58,439 nucleotides of DNA from Myxococcus xanthus (GTDB taxonomy: Bacteria > Myxococcota > Myxococcia > Myxococcales > Myxococcaceae). Every line of letters begins with the position of its first letter. The stretch's first letter is position 1. The DNA lies in contig NZ_JABFNS010000045.1 of the NCBI RefSeq assembly GCF_013116825.1, positions 1 to 58,439 on the forward strand, given 5' to 3'. A model generated the notes under the pieces. That model had not been told where the DNA came from. It ran no database searches and was given only the letters and a program-made list of their open reading frames with translations. A program made the translations under genes and the position numbers. Below are positions 36,662 through 44,916 of the stretch, piece after piece.

Positions 36662-37894
36662 ATGAACGACTCCGCCACATTGCTGCCGGAAGAAGAAGCC
36701 CGGTCGCGGATCCTGGCCCTGTGCGCGCCCCTGCCCTCGGAGTGGTTGCCCCTGGATGACGCGTTGGGACGCGCGCTCGCCGAGGATGTGACGGCGCAGC
36801 GGACACTCCCTCCCTGGGACAACTCGGCCATGGATGGCTTCGCGGTGCGCAGCGCGGACCTGGCGGGCCCCCTGCCCGTCCGACTCATCGTCGGAGAGAC
36901 CATCTACGCCGGCGCGGTGGGCCACCAGGCGCTGGCCTCCGGGGTATGCGCCCGCATCATGACGGGCGCGCCCCTCCCCGCGGGTGCGGACGCGGTGGTG
37001 ATGCGGGAGCGGACTCGGCCCGTGGTCCAGAGCGGCGCGGAACAGGTCGACGTGCTCGAGGCGGTGGCCCCGGGCCAGTTCGTGCGGCCCAGGGGCGAGG
37101 ACGCCCGGGAGGGGCAGTTGTTGCTGACACGCCGCACGCCGCTGGGCATCCCCGAGCTGGGCCTCCTCTGGGCCCAGGGCCGCCAAGCCGTGCCAGTGTC
37201 GCGCGCACCGCGCGTGGCCATCCTCTCCACGGGAGACGAACTGTGCCACGCGGACGAGCCGCCCAATGGCCGCATCGTGGACACCAATGCTCCGTCACTG
37301 GCGCTGGCGGTCCGCCGCGCGGGCGGAATTCCCACGCGGCTGGGCATTGCTCGGGATACGCGCGACGCCGTGCTGGCCGCGCTTTCCCGGCTGGACGGCT
37401 TCGACGTGGTGCTCACCAGCGCGGGGGTGTCCGTGGGCGAGCGCGACTACGTGAAGGAAGTGCTGGCCGAGCTGGGCGTGGAGCAGCACTTCTGGCGCGT
37501 CGCGATCAAGCCGGGAAAGCCGCTGGTGGTGGGCCGTCGCGGCGCCACGCTGTTCTTTGGACTTCCGGGTAACCCCACCTCCTCCCTGGTGACGTTCGAG
37601 CTCTTCGTGCGCCCTGCCCTCCGCAAGCTGCTGGGGCATGCGCAGGTGGGACCTGGACGTGTGGCTGGGCGCCTGGAAGGCAAGCTCACCAAGCCCCCGG
37701 GCCTGGCGCATTTCGTCCGCGTCACGGCTGCTTGGAGAGAAGGCAACCTGTGGGCTCGTCCGCTGGCGACACAAACGTCTGGTGCCCTGCGTTCTGCGGC
37801 GGCGGCCACCCATCTGCTGCATTTCCCTCGGGAAGCCAGCAGTTTGACGGAGGGGGACGCGGTAGAACTGCTTCCGCTCTCATGGGTGGCCTGA
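36662..37894 (+). CDS. moeA: Molybdopterin molybdenumtransferase
   Basis: 410 aa. MoeA inserts molybdate into adenylated molybdopterin. Hallmarks: DNSAMDGFAV (~55-64), the MTGAPLPAGADAVV motif (~100), ILSTGDEL, GRIVDTNAP, SAGVSVGERDYV and GLPGNPTSSLV. Length matches E. coli MoeA. No moaA-E, mog or molybdoenzyme genes lie nearby. The next gene, ribA, is a separate cofactor pathway; a small hairpin lies between them. Confidence 0.92.
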   Translation: MNDSATLLPEEEARSRILALCAPLPSEWLPLDDALGRALAEDVTAQRTLPPWDNSAMDGFAVRSADLAGPLPVRLIVGETIYAGAVGHQALASGVCARIMTGAPLPAGADAVVMRERTRPVVQSGAEQVDVLEAVAPGQFVRPRGEDAREGQLLLTRRTPLGIPELGLLWAQGRQAVPVSRAPRVAILSTGDELCHADEPPNGRIVDTNAPSLALAVRRAGGIPTRLGIARDTRDAVLAALSRLDGFDVVLTSAGVSVGERDYVKEVLAELGVEQHFWRVAIKPGKPLVVGRRGATLFFGLPGNPTSSLVTFELFVRPALRKLLGHAQVGPGRVAGRLEGKLTKPPGLAHFVRVTAAWREGNLWARPLATQTSGALRSAAAATHLLHFPREASSLTEGDAVELLPLSWVA

Positions 37895-37929
37895 GGAACG
37901 AAGGACGCCGTGGAGCATCCTCTGGGGGT

Positions 37930-37947
37930 TCGTGCTCGAAAGCACGA
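37930..37947 (+). terminator. Small hairpin between moeA and ribA
   Basis: TCGTGCT / AGCACGA 7-bp stem closed by a CGAA loop, 36 bp after the moeA stop. No T run follows. A TTGACT that could be a -35 element for ribA lies just after it, without a good -10. Confidence 0.35.
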
Positions 37948-38009
37948 GCCGCCTTGACTTGAGAACCTGAGGACTCCAAACAGGGGCCCGCATCTGGAGA
38001 GGACTCAAC

Positions 38010-38684
38010 ATGTCGGACACACGCTCACCTCAGGTCCTTCCGACCCGTAAGCACACGCAACACCTGGAGCGGTTCTCGGAGGCGGACATCCCGACCGAGC
38101 GCGGCTCGCTGCGGACCATCGTGTTCCGGGACAAGCGCAACGGGCGGGAGCATGTCGCGCTCGTGGTGGGACAGGTTTCAGGGCACGAAGGCGTGCCGGT
38201 GCGCATCCACTCCGAGTGCCTCACGAGCGAGGTCTTCGGCAGCCTGAAGTGCGACTGCCGCGAGCAACTGGACCGCTCGCTCGACTTCGTCACTCAGGCG
38301 GGACAGGGCGTCGTGCTGTACCTGCGGCAGGAGGGGCGCGGCATCGGCCTGGGGAACAAGATCAAGGCCTACGCCCTGCAGTCCAAGGGCCTGGACACCT
38401 ACGAAGCCAACCGGCAGCTGGGTTTCGCGGACGACCTGCGCACCTACGACATCGCGGCGGAGATGCTGCGGAGCCTGGATGTTCGCTCGGTGGACCTGAT
38501 GACCAACAACCCGCTGAAGATCGCGGGCATGGTCGAAGAGGGCATTCCCGTCCGGCGTCGAATCCCTTCCCGGACCGAGCACAATCCGCATAACGTCGAC
38601 TACCTGAGGACGAAGCGCGAGCGTACGGGGCACCTGATTGAGCTCTTCGCCGAGGACGACGACACGGAAGCCAAGACAGGCTGA
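38010..38684 (+). CDS. ribA: GTP cyclohydrolase II
   Basis: 224 aa. First step of riboflavin synthesis: GTP to 2,5-diamino-6-ribosylamino-pyrimidinone phosphate. Zinc Cys in VRIHSECLTSEVFGSLKCDC (C70, C81, C83), catalytic RQEGRGIGLGNKIKAYALQ (~106), DDLRTYDIAAEMLR and the Lys in TNNPLK. It is a stand-alone RibA, not fused to DHBP synthase (RibB). I see no FMN riboswitch in the 115 bp upstream. GAGAGGA lies before the ATG. Confidence 0.92.
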   Translation: MSDTRSPQVLPTRKHTQHLERFSEADIPTERGSLRTIVFRDKRNGREHVALVVGQVSGHEGVPVRIHSECLTSEVFGSLKCDCREQLDRSLDFVTQAGQGVVLYLRQEGRGIGLGNKIKAYALQSKGLDTYEANRQLGFADDLRTYDIAAEMLRSLDVRSVDLMTNNPLKIAGMVEEGIPVRRRIPSRTEHNPHNVDYLRTKRERTGHLIELFAEDDDTEAKTG

Positions 38685-38733
38685 GAAGCCCCCCACGAGG
38701 CGACGGAACTCCGTCGCGCGCAACCAGGTCCGC

Positions 38734-39567
38734 GTGCCCTTCGAGGTGCGCTTCTGGGGTGTGCGCGGCTCCATTCCTTCGCCGGGCGCGCACACGAAGC
38801 GCTATGGCGGAAACACGCCCTGCGTGGAGGTCCGCTGCGGGGACGAGCTGCTCATCTTCGACCTGGGCACCGGCGCGCGCGCGCTGGGGCACGCGCTGGT
38901 GGCAAAGAAGAAGCCCGTGAAGGGCTCCATCTTCATCTCGCACTACCACTACGACCACCTGCAGGGCCTGCCCTTCTTCGGGCCCATGTACCTGCCCACG
39001 AGCGACCTGACTGTCTATGGCCCCGCGCGGCACGGGCAGTCGGTGAAGCAGCTCCTCAGCGGGCAGATGGCGCCGCCGTACTTCCCGGTGACGGCGGACG
39101 GCGTGTTCCGGGCGCAGCTCACGTACACGGACCTGGCCGCCACGCAGACGCTGCAGTTGGGCCCGGCGACGGTTCACACCATCGAGCTGAACCACCCGGG
39201 CGGCAACATGGGCTACCGCGTCGAGTGCCAGGGGCGCTCGGTGGTGTACGCCACCGACCTGGAGCACGGCAGCGACATGGACGCGGCCTTCTACGCCTTC
39301 GCCCAGGACGCGGACGTCCTCATCTACGACGCCATGTACACCGAGGACGAGTACCACGGCCGCACCGGGCCGGCTCGCACCGGCTGGGGTCACTCCACCT
39401 GGCAGGCCGCGGTGCATGCGGCGGACGAGGCCGGGGTGAAGAAGCTGGTGCTCTTCCACCACGACCCGTCACGAGATGACGCGGGAATGGACCGGCTGCT
39501 GCGTCAGGTGCGCAAGCACCGCCCCGACGCCATCGCCGCGCGCGAGTCCCTGGTCATCAAGCTGTAG
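38734..39567 (+). CDS. Metallo-beta-lactamase-fold hydrolase
   Basis: 277 aa from GTG 38734. TTG 38638 would add 32 basic residues and overlap ribA. The start of the fold is FWGVRGSIPSPG, followed by GGNTPCVEV, the zinc motif SHYHYDHLQG (HxHxDH), NHPGGNMGYRVE, YATDLEHG, and the late His in LVLFHHDPSRDD. This is the PhnP/CpdP-like branch that cleaves phosphodiesters such as cyclic nucleotides. The exact substrate is unknown. Convergent with lipB, overlapping by 11 bp. Confidence 0.85.
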   Translation: MPFEVRFWGVRGSIPSPGAHTKRYGGNTPCVEVRCGDELLIFDLGTGARALGHALVAKKKPVKGSIFISHYHYDHLQGLPFFGPMYLPTSDLTVYGPARHGQSVKQLLSGQMAPPYFPVTADGVFRAQLTYTDLAATQTLQLGPATVHTIELNHPGGNMGYRVECQGRSVVYATDLEHGSDMDAAFYAFAQDADVLIYDAMYTEDEYHGRTGPARTGWGHSTWQAAVHAADEAGVKKLVLFHHDPSRDDAGMDRLLRQVRKHRPDAIAARESLVIKL

Positions 39568-40630
39568 CGCGCTTCACCGTCTCCCGCAGGCCCTGGAAAG
39601 GGAGCCGCTCCAGGGCCGTAGGGACGTCCACCCACTCGAAGGCGTCGTGCTCCGCACCCAGGCGCACGTCTGTGTCCGGCGGCACGTGGACGGCGAAGCC
39701 GTTCTCCTCCACCAGTTGCGGTGGCAGCGCCTCTCCCAGGGCGAAGGCGTGGCGGTAGTCCAGGTCCACCAGCGGCACGCGGAGGCCCGTCTCCTCCTCC
39801 AGTTCCCGCGCCGCGGCCTGCGCTGGCGACTCCCCCGCTTCGAGCCTCCCGGTGAGGACCTGCCAGAAGCCGCCCCGCTCCGGGCGACGGCGCACGAGCA
39901 GCACCCGTGCTTCGGGACCACGGCCCTTCACCACCGCGATGCTCACCGTCCGCATCGGCGGCGGCGCGTCCACGCGCTCGCTGGCGAACACGGTGCAGAA
40001 GCTGCTGGCGATGGCCTCTTCCACCGCCCCCATGGGGAGCGCGCGGCCCAACTCCCGCTGCATGGACGTGACACCTGCTTCTCGGATGCCACACGGGACG
40101 ATGAGCTGGAAGTGGTCCAGGTTCGTGTTCACGTTGAGCGCGAAGCCGTGCGTGGTGAGCCAACGCGACAGGTGCACGCCAATCGCTGCGATCTTCCTCG
40201 CGTCCGGAGCACCTTCCGCGCCAATCCAGACACCAGGCCACTTGGGGATGGGGCCCGCGGTGATGCCCCACTGGGCCAGCACCTGCATGACGGAGCGCTC
40301 CACGTCGCGCACGTAACGGCGCACGTCGCGTCGGTCCTCCGGCAGCAGGAAGATGGGGTAGCCCACCAGTTGGCCGGGGCCGTGGTAGGTGACGTCGCCG
40401 CCACGGTTGGTCTCGAAGACCACCGCGCCCTCCTTCGCCAACTGCGCGTCGCTGGCGACGATGTTCTCGCGCTTCGCGGCGCGGCCCAGGGTGAGGATGG
40501 GCGGGTGCTCCAAGAGGAGCAACGCATCGCCGGAGAGCCCCTGGCGGCGTGACTCGCTGAAGAGGTGCATGAGCGCGAGCCCGTCCTCGTACTCCACTCG
40601 GCCCAGGCGGTAGACGGTGATGGTGTTCAT
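39557..40630 (-). CDS. lipB: LipB octanoyltransferase fused to a C-terminal Nudix hydrolase
   Basis: 357 aa from ATG 40630. Residues 1-~215 are LipB: RGGDVTYHGPGQLVGYP (~77-92), catalytic Lys in ARKIAAIGVH (K146) and Cys in IVPCGIREAGVTSM (C180). It moves octanoyl from acyl-ACP to lipoyl domains. Residues ~227-357 are a Nudix domain with a complete box (GRLEAGE ... RELEEETGL, ~261-283), which hydrolyses a nucleoside diphosphate-linked compound. The two are in one frame with a short PPP linker, no stop between. The start ATG overlaps the stop of the TPR/zinc-finger gene (ATGA). Confidence 0.92.
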   Translation of the reverse strand: MNTITVYRLGRVEYEDGLALMHLFSESRRQGLSGDALLLLEHPPILTLGRAAKRENIVASDAQLAKEGAVVFETNRGGDVTYHGPGQLVGYPIFLLPEDRRDVRRYVRDVERSVMQVLAQWGITAGPIPKWPGVWIGAEGAPDARKIAAIGVHLSRWLTTHGFALNVNTNLDHFQLIVPCGIREAGVTSMQRELGRALPMGAVEEAIASSFCTVFASERVDAPPPMRTVSIAVVKGRGPEARVLLVRRRPERGGFWQVLTGRLEAGESPAQAAARELEEETGLRVPLVDLDYRHAFALGEALPPQLVEENGFAVHVPPDTDVRLGAEHDAFEWVDVPTALERLPFQGLRETVKRATA

Positions 40631-42303
40631 GACGTTCGCTTCTTTCGAGCCTTCCGCGTGGGCGACGGCTTCACGGTGGGCGCCATGGTCCACGTTCCCG
40701 TGGGCACCCGGTTGAGGAGGGCATGCAGCTCATGGCCCGCGCGCGGCGAGCGGCTGGCCTCCTGCGCCAGCGCCATGAGCACTTCCTCCGAGACGGAGAC
40801 CGCGGGCTCTCGCGAAGCCAGGCGCTGGCGGGCAATCTCCACGAATTCAGACGGCGTGGGCACCTGGAGCGGCAGGAGCACCTGCACGTGCTCCAGGATG
40901 TCCGTGGGCACGGCTCCGCGCACGGCCTGAGCCAGCGCGGCGGTGGTGGACACGGAAACACTGAATGCGTCTCCGCGCAGGCTCAGGCCCCGAGCCTCCG
41001 TGCGCATGCCCCTCGCGCTCAGCAGGACGACGGGACGGATGTCCCGGGCCAGGAAGGCCCGCAGGGTCGCGTGTGACGCCGCGTCCAGGCGGTCCACGTC
41101 CTCCACCAGCAGCAGCGCGCGAGAAGAAGTCGTCACGTCCAGGTCCGCGACGGGGGTGATGACGCCCACGGCCTCTCGCTGGAGTTGCTGGAACCAGAGG
41201 CTCTTGCCACTGCCTTCGGGCCCGATGACCAATAGGGTCCGCGCGTGGGCCTCGAGCGACTGCGTCAGCAGCGCCTGCGTCACGCCCTGCCCCACGAGCC
41301 CCAAGACAGGTGACACGGGCCGTTGCGGCCGCGCCACCGTGGGCGGAGGCACCAACGTGACGTCTCCCAGCAGCGATTGCGACTCGAGCAGGCAGCTCTT
41401 GCAGATGAACGCGCCCGCAGGCCCCGCGACCAGGTCCCCCGTGTCAGTGCGCGGACGGCAACAGAAGGAGCACCATGCATCGAGCGCGGCATCCGCACGC
41501 GTAGGGCCGCGCTCGATGATCCGAGCCTCTCTGCGACGCCGAAGCCGCGCATCCGTGAGGATGTCCGCTCCTGCGGGGACTTCCTCTGCCGCACCCGCCG
41601 CGCGTGTTGACGCAAGCCGCGTCGTGGACGCCTCGACGCCCAGAAGCTCCTGCTCGCCCACGCCATCCTGGAGCTTGTCCGCTGAGGCGGCCTCCGGTGC
41701 GGGCATGGGCGCGGATGGAACGTTCCGTCCAGGCCCCCCCGTGCTCCAACCCGGCATGGACGCCACACCGCCCTGCCCATCCACGGTCGCATCCGGTGGC
41801 GATGTGGAATCCTCCGCCCCTGCGACCGCTCCCGCGATGCGCGCAATCTGCACTTCGAGCCGCTGCAGATCCTCCGCGACCTCCGTCTCGATGACCCAGG
41901 CCTGGGCGGCGTCGCGAGGCGCGTCGTCACCAGCGTGCAGGGCCGCCTCACGCAGCGCATCCTCGATGAGTCGCTGCCGGTGGACGACGTCCGGCAACAA
42001 CTCCGACGCCAGGGAATGCACCACCCCGGACGCAGGCAATGCCTCTTCGTCGTCAACGTCTGTCCCGGGCCGCGCGAGCAGAGGCTCCGGCATCCACTCC
42101 AGTCGGTTCACCGCATCCGCGATGTCCGCGCGGCTGCCGTCCAACCGCTGCGCATGGCGAAGCAGCTGCAACGCGCGGGACGAATGACCCGCCTGACGGT
42201 ACAGCTCCGCCGCTTTCTGCAGGCACTCCACCGCACGGGCCACGTCTCCCTGTGTCTCGGCGGACTGCGCGGCGCGGATCAGCTCGCGAGGGTTCTCGGC
42301 CAT
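40627..42303 (-). CDS. Multidomain protein: helical repeats, ClpX-type zinc finger, P-loop ATPase domain
   Basis: 558 aa from ATG 42303. Residues ~1-75 contain TPR-like helices (AECLQKAAELYRQAGHSSRALQLL). Residues ~75-265 are low-complexity, Ala/Glu/Pro-rich. A four-Cys finger (CSFCCRP ... FICKSCLLE, ~275-305) matches the ClpX N-terminal zinc-binding domain. A P-loop follows (VIGPEGSGKSLW, ~357-368), with a Walker B-like RALLLVEDVDRLD and sensor-like VVLLSARG. The ATPase part resembles DnaA/AAA+ small ATPases more than ClpX itself. A basic tail (PTRKARKKRTS) ends the protein. Its stop overlaps the lipB-nudix ATG. Role unknown. Confidence 0.75.
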   Translation of the reverse strand: MAENPRELIRAAQSAETQGDVARAVECLQKAAELYRQAGHSSRALQLLRHAQRLDGSRADIADAVNRLEWMPEPLLARPGTDVDDEEALPASGVVHSLASELLPDVVHRQRLIEDALREAALHAGDDAPRDAAQAWVIETEVAEDLQRLEVQIARIAGAVAGAEDSTSPPDATVDGQGGVASMPGWSTGGPGRNVPSAPMPAPEAASADKLQDGVGEQELLGVEASTTRLASTRAAGAAEEVPAGADILTDARLRRRREARIIERGPTRADAALDAWCSFCCRPRTDTGDLVAGPAGAFICKSCLLESQSLLGDVTLVPPPTVARPQRPVSPVLGLVGQGVTQALLTQSLEAHARTLLVIGPEGSGKSLWFQQLQREAVGVITPVADLDVTTSSRALLLVEDVDRLDAASHATLRAFLARDIRPVVLLSARGMRTEARGLSLRGDAFSVSVSTTAALAQAVRGAVPTDILEHVQVLLPLQVPTPSEFVEIARQRLASREPAVSVSEEVLMALAQEASRSPRAGHELHALLNRVPTGTWTMAPTVKPSPTRKARKKRTS

Positions 42304-42395
42304 ACGGGGAGAGCCTAACCGGCTCGAGGCACCCGCGCGCGGCCCTCGAACACGGCCCCCAGCACCAGGCGCTTCCCAGCCCGGCTCCAGGGCCC

Positions 42396-42421
42396 CCACG
42401 CCCCTCGCATCAGGGGCGTGG
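42396..42421 (-). terminator. Hairpin after the E2 gene
   Basis: CCACGCCCCT / AGGGGCGTGG 10-bp perfect stem with a 6-base loop, 20 bp past the E2 stop on the minus strand and ~90 bp before the TPR/zinc-finger gene start. No T run. It separates the two transcription units. Confidence 0.55.
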
Positions 42422-42440
42422 ACCTGCCACGGCGCTCACC

Positions 42441-43694
42441 TCACGCCATGGCCAGGAACAGCAGGTCCGGCTTCTCCAGGTACTTGATGATCTCGTACGT
42501 GAAATCCGCCGCCACCGAGCCGTCGATGACGCGGTGGTCGCACGACAGCGACAGGTTCATCATGTCGCGCACGACGACCTGGTCCCCCACCACCGCGGGG
42601 CGCTTCTTCAGGCGGTGCACGCCCAGGATGCCCACTTCAGGGTGGTTGATGATGGGCGTGGCGAACAGGCCGCCGCTCTGCCCCAGCGAGCTGATGGTGA
42701 AGGTGCCACCCGTCAGCTCCTCCATCTTCAGCTTGCGGTCGCGCGCGGCGGCGCCCAGGCGGGCCGTCTCACGCGCCAGCTCGGCCAGCGTCAGCCGGTC
42801 CGCGTTCTTCACCACCGCCACGGTGAGGCCGTCCGGCGTCGCCGCCGCCATGCCGATGTTGTACTCGCCGCGGACCACCAGCTCCTGCGACGCCTCGTCG
42901 AAGTTCGCGTTCAGGTGCGGGAACTTCTTCAGCGCCGCCACCGTCGCCTTGATGATGAACGGCAGGTAGTTGAGCTTGGTGCTCTCACCGGCCGCCGCCA
43001 GTTGCGCGTTCAGCCGCGCGCGCAGGGCCACCAGCTCCGTGGCGTCCACTTCCTCGACGAAGGCGAAGTGCGGCGCCGTGAACTTCGACCGCACCATCTT
43101 CTCCGCGATCTTCTTGCGCAGACCCCGAAGCGGAACGCGCTCGTCCGCCGCGCCCGAGCTGACGGCAGGAGCCGCGGGACGCGCCTTCTGCTCGACCGGA
43201 GCCGCGACGACGTTCTTCTCGCCACCCTCCAGCGCCGCCACCACGTCCGCCTTCGTCACGCGGCCCTGCGGCCCCGTGCCGGCAATCGCCGCCAGGTCCA
43301 GCCCGTGCTCGCGCGCCATCCGCCGCGTCACCGGCGTGGCCAGCACCTTGGACGCCGAGGCAGGCGCGCCACCGACATGGCCACCCGCCACGGGCGCCGC
43401 TGCCGCCGGCGCGCTGGCCTCGGCATGACCACCGGCCTGCGCCGGCGCAGCGCCCTCCACCTCCAGGGTGACGAGGAGCTGGTGCACCTTCGCCATGTCG
43501 CCTTCATTGCCGTGCGTCTTCACGACACGGCCCGCCTTGGGAGCGGGTACGGTGACGGTGGCCTTGTCCGTCATCACCTCGGCGAGCACCTGGTCTTCCT
43601 TGACGGAATCCCCCGCCTTCACGTGCCACTTCACCAGCTCACCCTCCATCACGCCTTCACCAAGGTCGGGGAGCTTGAATTCGAAGATCGCCAT
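42441..43694 (-). CDS. 2-oxo acid dehydrogenase E2 (dihydrolipoamide acyltransferase)
   Basis: 417 aa. A single lipoyl domain with the lipoyl-Lys in MTDKATVTV (K44), a His/Gly/Ala-rich linker, a peripheral subunit-binding domain (ATPVTRRMAREHGLDLAAIAGTGPQGRVTKADV region, ~117-152) and the acyltransferase core ending in SCDHRVIDGSVAADF (catalytic HxxxDG). The TDKA lipoyl site and single lipoyl domain fit branched-chain (BkdB-like) or acetoin-type E2 better than E. coli AceF, but E1 genes are not in the window. The core moves the acyl group to CoA. Downstream of lipA by 60 bp. Confidence 0.9.
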   Translation of the reverse strand: MAIFEFKLPDLGEGVMEGELVKWHVKAGDSVKEDQVLAEVMTDKATVTVPAPKAGRVVKTHGNEGDMAKVHQLLVTLEVEGAAPAQAGGHAEASAPAAAAPVAGGHVGGAPASASKVLATPVTRRMAREHGLDLAAIAGTGPQGRVTKADVVAALEGGEKNVVAAPVEQKARPAAPAVSSGAADERVPLRGLRKKIAEKMVRSKFTAPHFAFVEEVDATELVALRARLNAQLAAAGESTKLNYLPFIIKATVAALKKFPHLNANFDEASQELVVRGEYNIGMAAATPDGLTVAVVKNADRLTLAELARETARLGAAARDRKLKMEELTGGTFTISSLGQSGGLFATPIINHPEVGILGVHRLKKRPAVVGDQVVVRDMMNLSLSCDHRVIDGSVAADFTYEIIKYLEKPDLLFLAMA

Positions 43695-43754
43695 GGGGTC
43701 GTCTTTCCGGGAAGCAGGGGTGTTGGGTCAAGCCATGAATCGGAGCGTCAAAGC

Positions 43755-44684
43755 TCAGCCGAGCCGCTCGAGCCGCTCGCGCTCCATCAGGCCCTTCATG
43801 AAGAACTCAGCGGCCCGGTAGCTGGACCGCACCAGCGGACCAGAGGCCACGTAGAGGAAGCCGTAGGACTCGGCCAGCGTCTTGTACGCCTCGAACTGCG
43901 CGGGCGACACGAAGCGCTCCACGCGCAGGTGGTACTGCGACGGCTGCAGGTACTGGCCCAGCGTCAGCACGTCCACGCCCACGTCGCGCAGGTCCTTGAA
44001 CGTCTGCTCCAGCTCCGCGTCCGTCTCCCCCAGGCCCACCATGACGGATGTCTTGGTGTACAGGCCCTCGGGGCGGTTCTTGAGGTACTCCAGCACGCGC
44101 AGGGACTGGTCGTACTTCGCGCGCCGGTCACGGACCGTCGGCGTGAGTCGCTCCACCGTCTCCACGTTGTGCGCCACGACGTGGGGCTTGGCCTCCGCCA
44201 CGGTGGTCAGGTCCTTCTCCACGCCCTTGAAGTCCGGGATGAGCACTTCGACGATGGTGCGCGGGCTCTCCCGGCGCAGCTCGCGGATGGCGGAAGCGAA
44301 GTGGCTGGCGCCGCCGTCCGGCCGGTCATCCCGGTTCACGGACGTGACGACGATGTACTCCAGGTCCATCTCCTTCACCGCCTGGGCCAGATGGATGGGC
44401 TCCATCGGATCCAACGGAGGAGGCGCGCCGACCTTCACGTGGCAGAAGCGGCACGCGCGCGTGCACACCTCGCCCATCAGCATCACCGTGGCGGTGCCAC
44501 CGCCCCAGCACTCGGCGATGTTCGGGCAGCGGGCCTCTTCGCACACCGTGGCCAGCTTGGTGCGCTTCACGATGGCTTTGACCCGCTCGTAGCCTTCACC
44601 GTGCGGGAGCCGCACCTTCAGCCACTCCGGCTTGCGGGTGGTCTCAGTCACCTGGGGCAGAGGGAACCGGTCGGGAGTCGCCAT
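43755..44684 (-). CDS. lipA: Lipoyl synthase
   Basis: 309 aa. Radical SAM enzyme that inserts two sulfur atoms into octanoyl groups on lipoyl domains. Auxiliary cluster Cys in CEEARCPNIAEC; radical SAM CTRACRFC (CX3CX2C); TSVNRDD; conserved GLGETDAE; C-terminal RSSYRAAEFF with the cluster-binding Ser. Length normal. Same strand as lpdA (upstream, after a terminator) and the E2 gene (downstream), and in the same block as lipB. Confidence 0.95.
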   Translation of the reverse strand: MATPDRFPLPQVTETTRKPEWLKVRLPHGEGYERVKAIVKRTKLATVCEEARCPNIAECWGGGTATVMLMGEVCTRACRFCHVKVGAPPPLDPMEPIHLAQAVKEMDLEYIVVTSVNRDDRPDGGASHFASAIRELRRESPRTIVEVLIPDFKGVEKDLTTVAEAKPHVVAHNVETVERLTPTVRDRRAKYDQSLRVLEYLKNRPEGLYTKTSVMVGLGETDAELEQTFKDLRDVGVDVLTLGQYLQPSQYHLRVERFVSPAQFEAYKTLAESYGFLYVASGPLVRSSYRAAEFFMKGLMERERLERLG

Positions 44685-44858
44685 GGATCGCGGGCCTTCT
44701 ATGGGTTGGACGGAGGACGTTCAAGCGGAAGCCACTGACGCGAGGCGTCAGCATCCACCAGTCGTCCGCCAGTTGTCGCCTCTCTACTAATGCCCCCGGT
44801 TCCTGGGGACAGGCCCAGAGCACCCGTGAGGGCGGCCAGGCAGGGGGCCGGAAATACG

Positions 44859-44891
44859 AGAGGCCGTCCGCGGCACACCGGGACGGCCTCT
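44859..44891 (-). terminator. Terminator after lpdA
   Basis: 11-bp perfect stem (AGAGGCCGTCC / GGACGGCCTCT on both strands) with an 11-base loop, 26 bp past the lpdA stop; on the minus strand it is followed by CGTATTTCC. The rest of the 232-bp lpdA-lipA gap, 44692-44858, should hold the lipA promoter; none recognised. Confidence 0.65.
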
Positions 44892-44916
44892 GGGACTGCA
44901 AGCGAGGCGCCGCCGC

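Noticed and set aside
37895-38009. Possible FMN riboswitch before ribA
   Set aside because: The conserved FMN-element core and its multi-stem layout are absent; only one 7-bp hairpin is seen.
42039-44738. 899-codon plus-strand open frame over the E2 and lipA genes
   Set aside because: Antisense shadow: His/Arg-rich composition, no motifs, and both genes underneath are unambiguous on the other strand.
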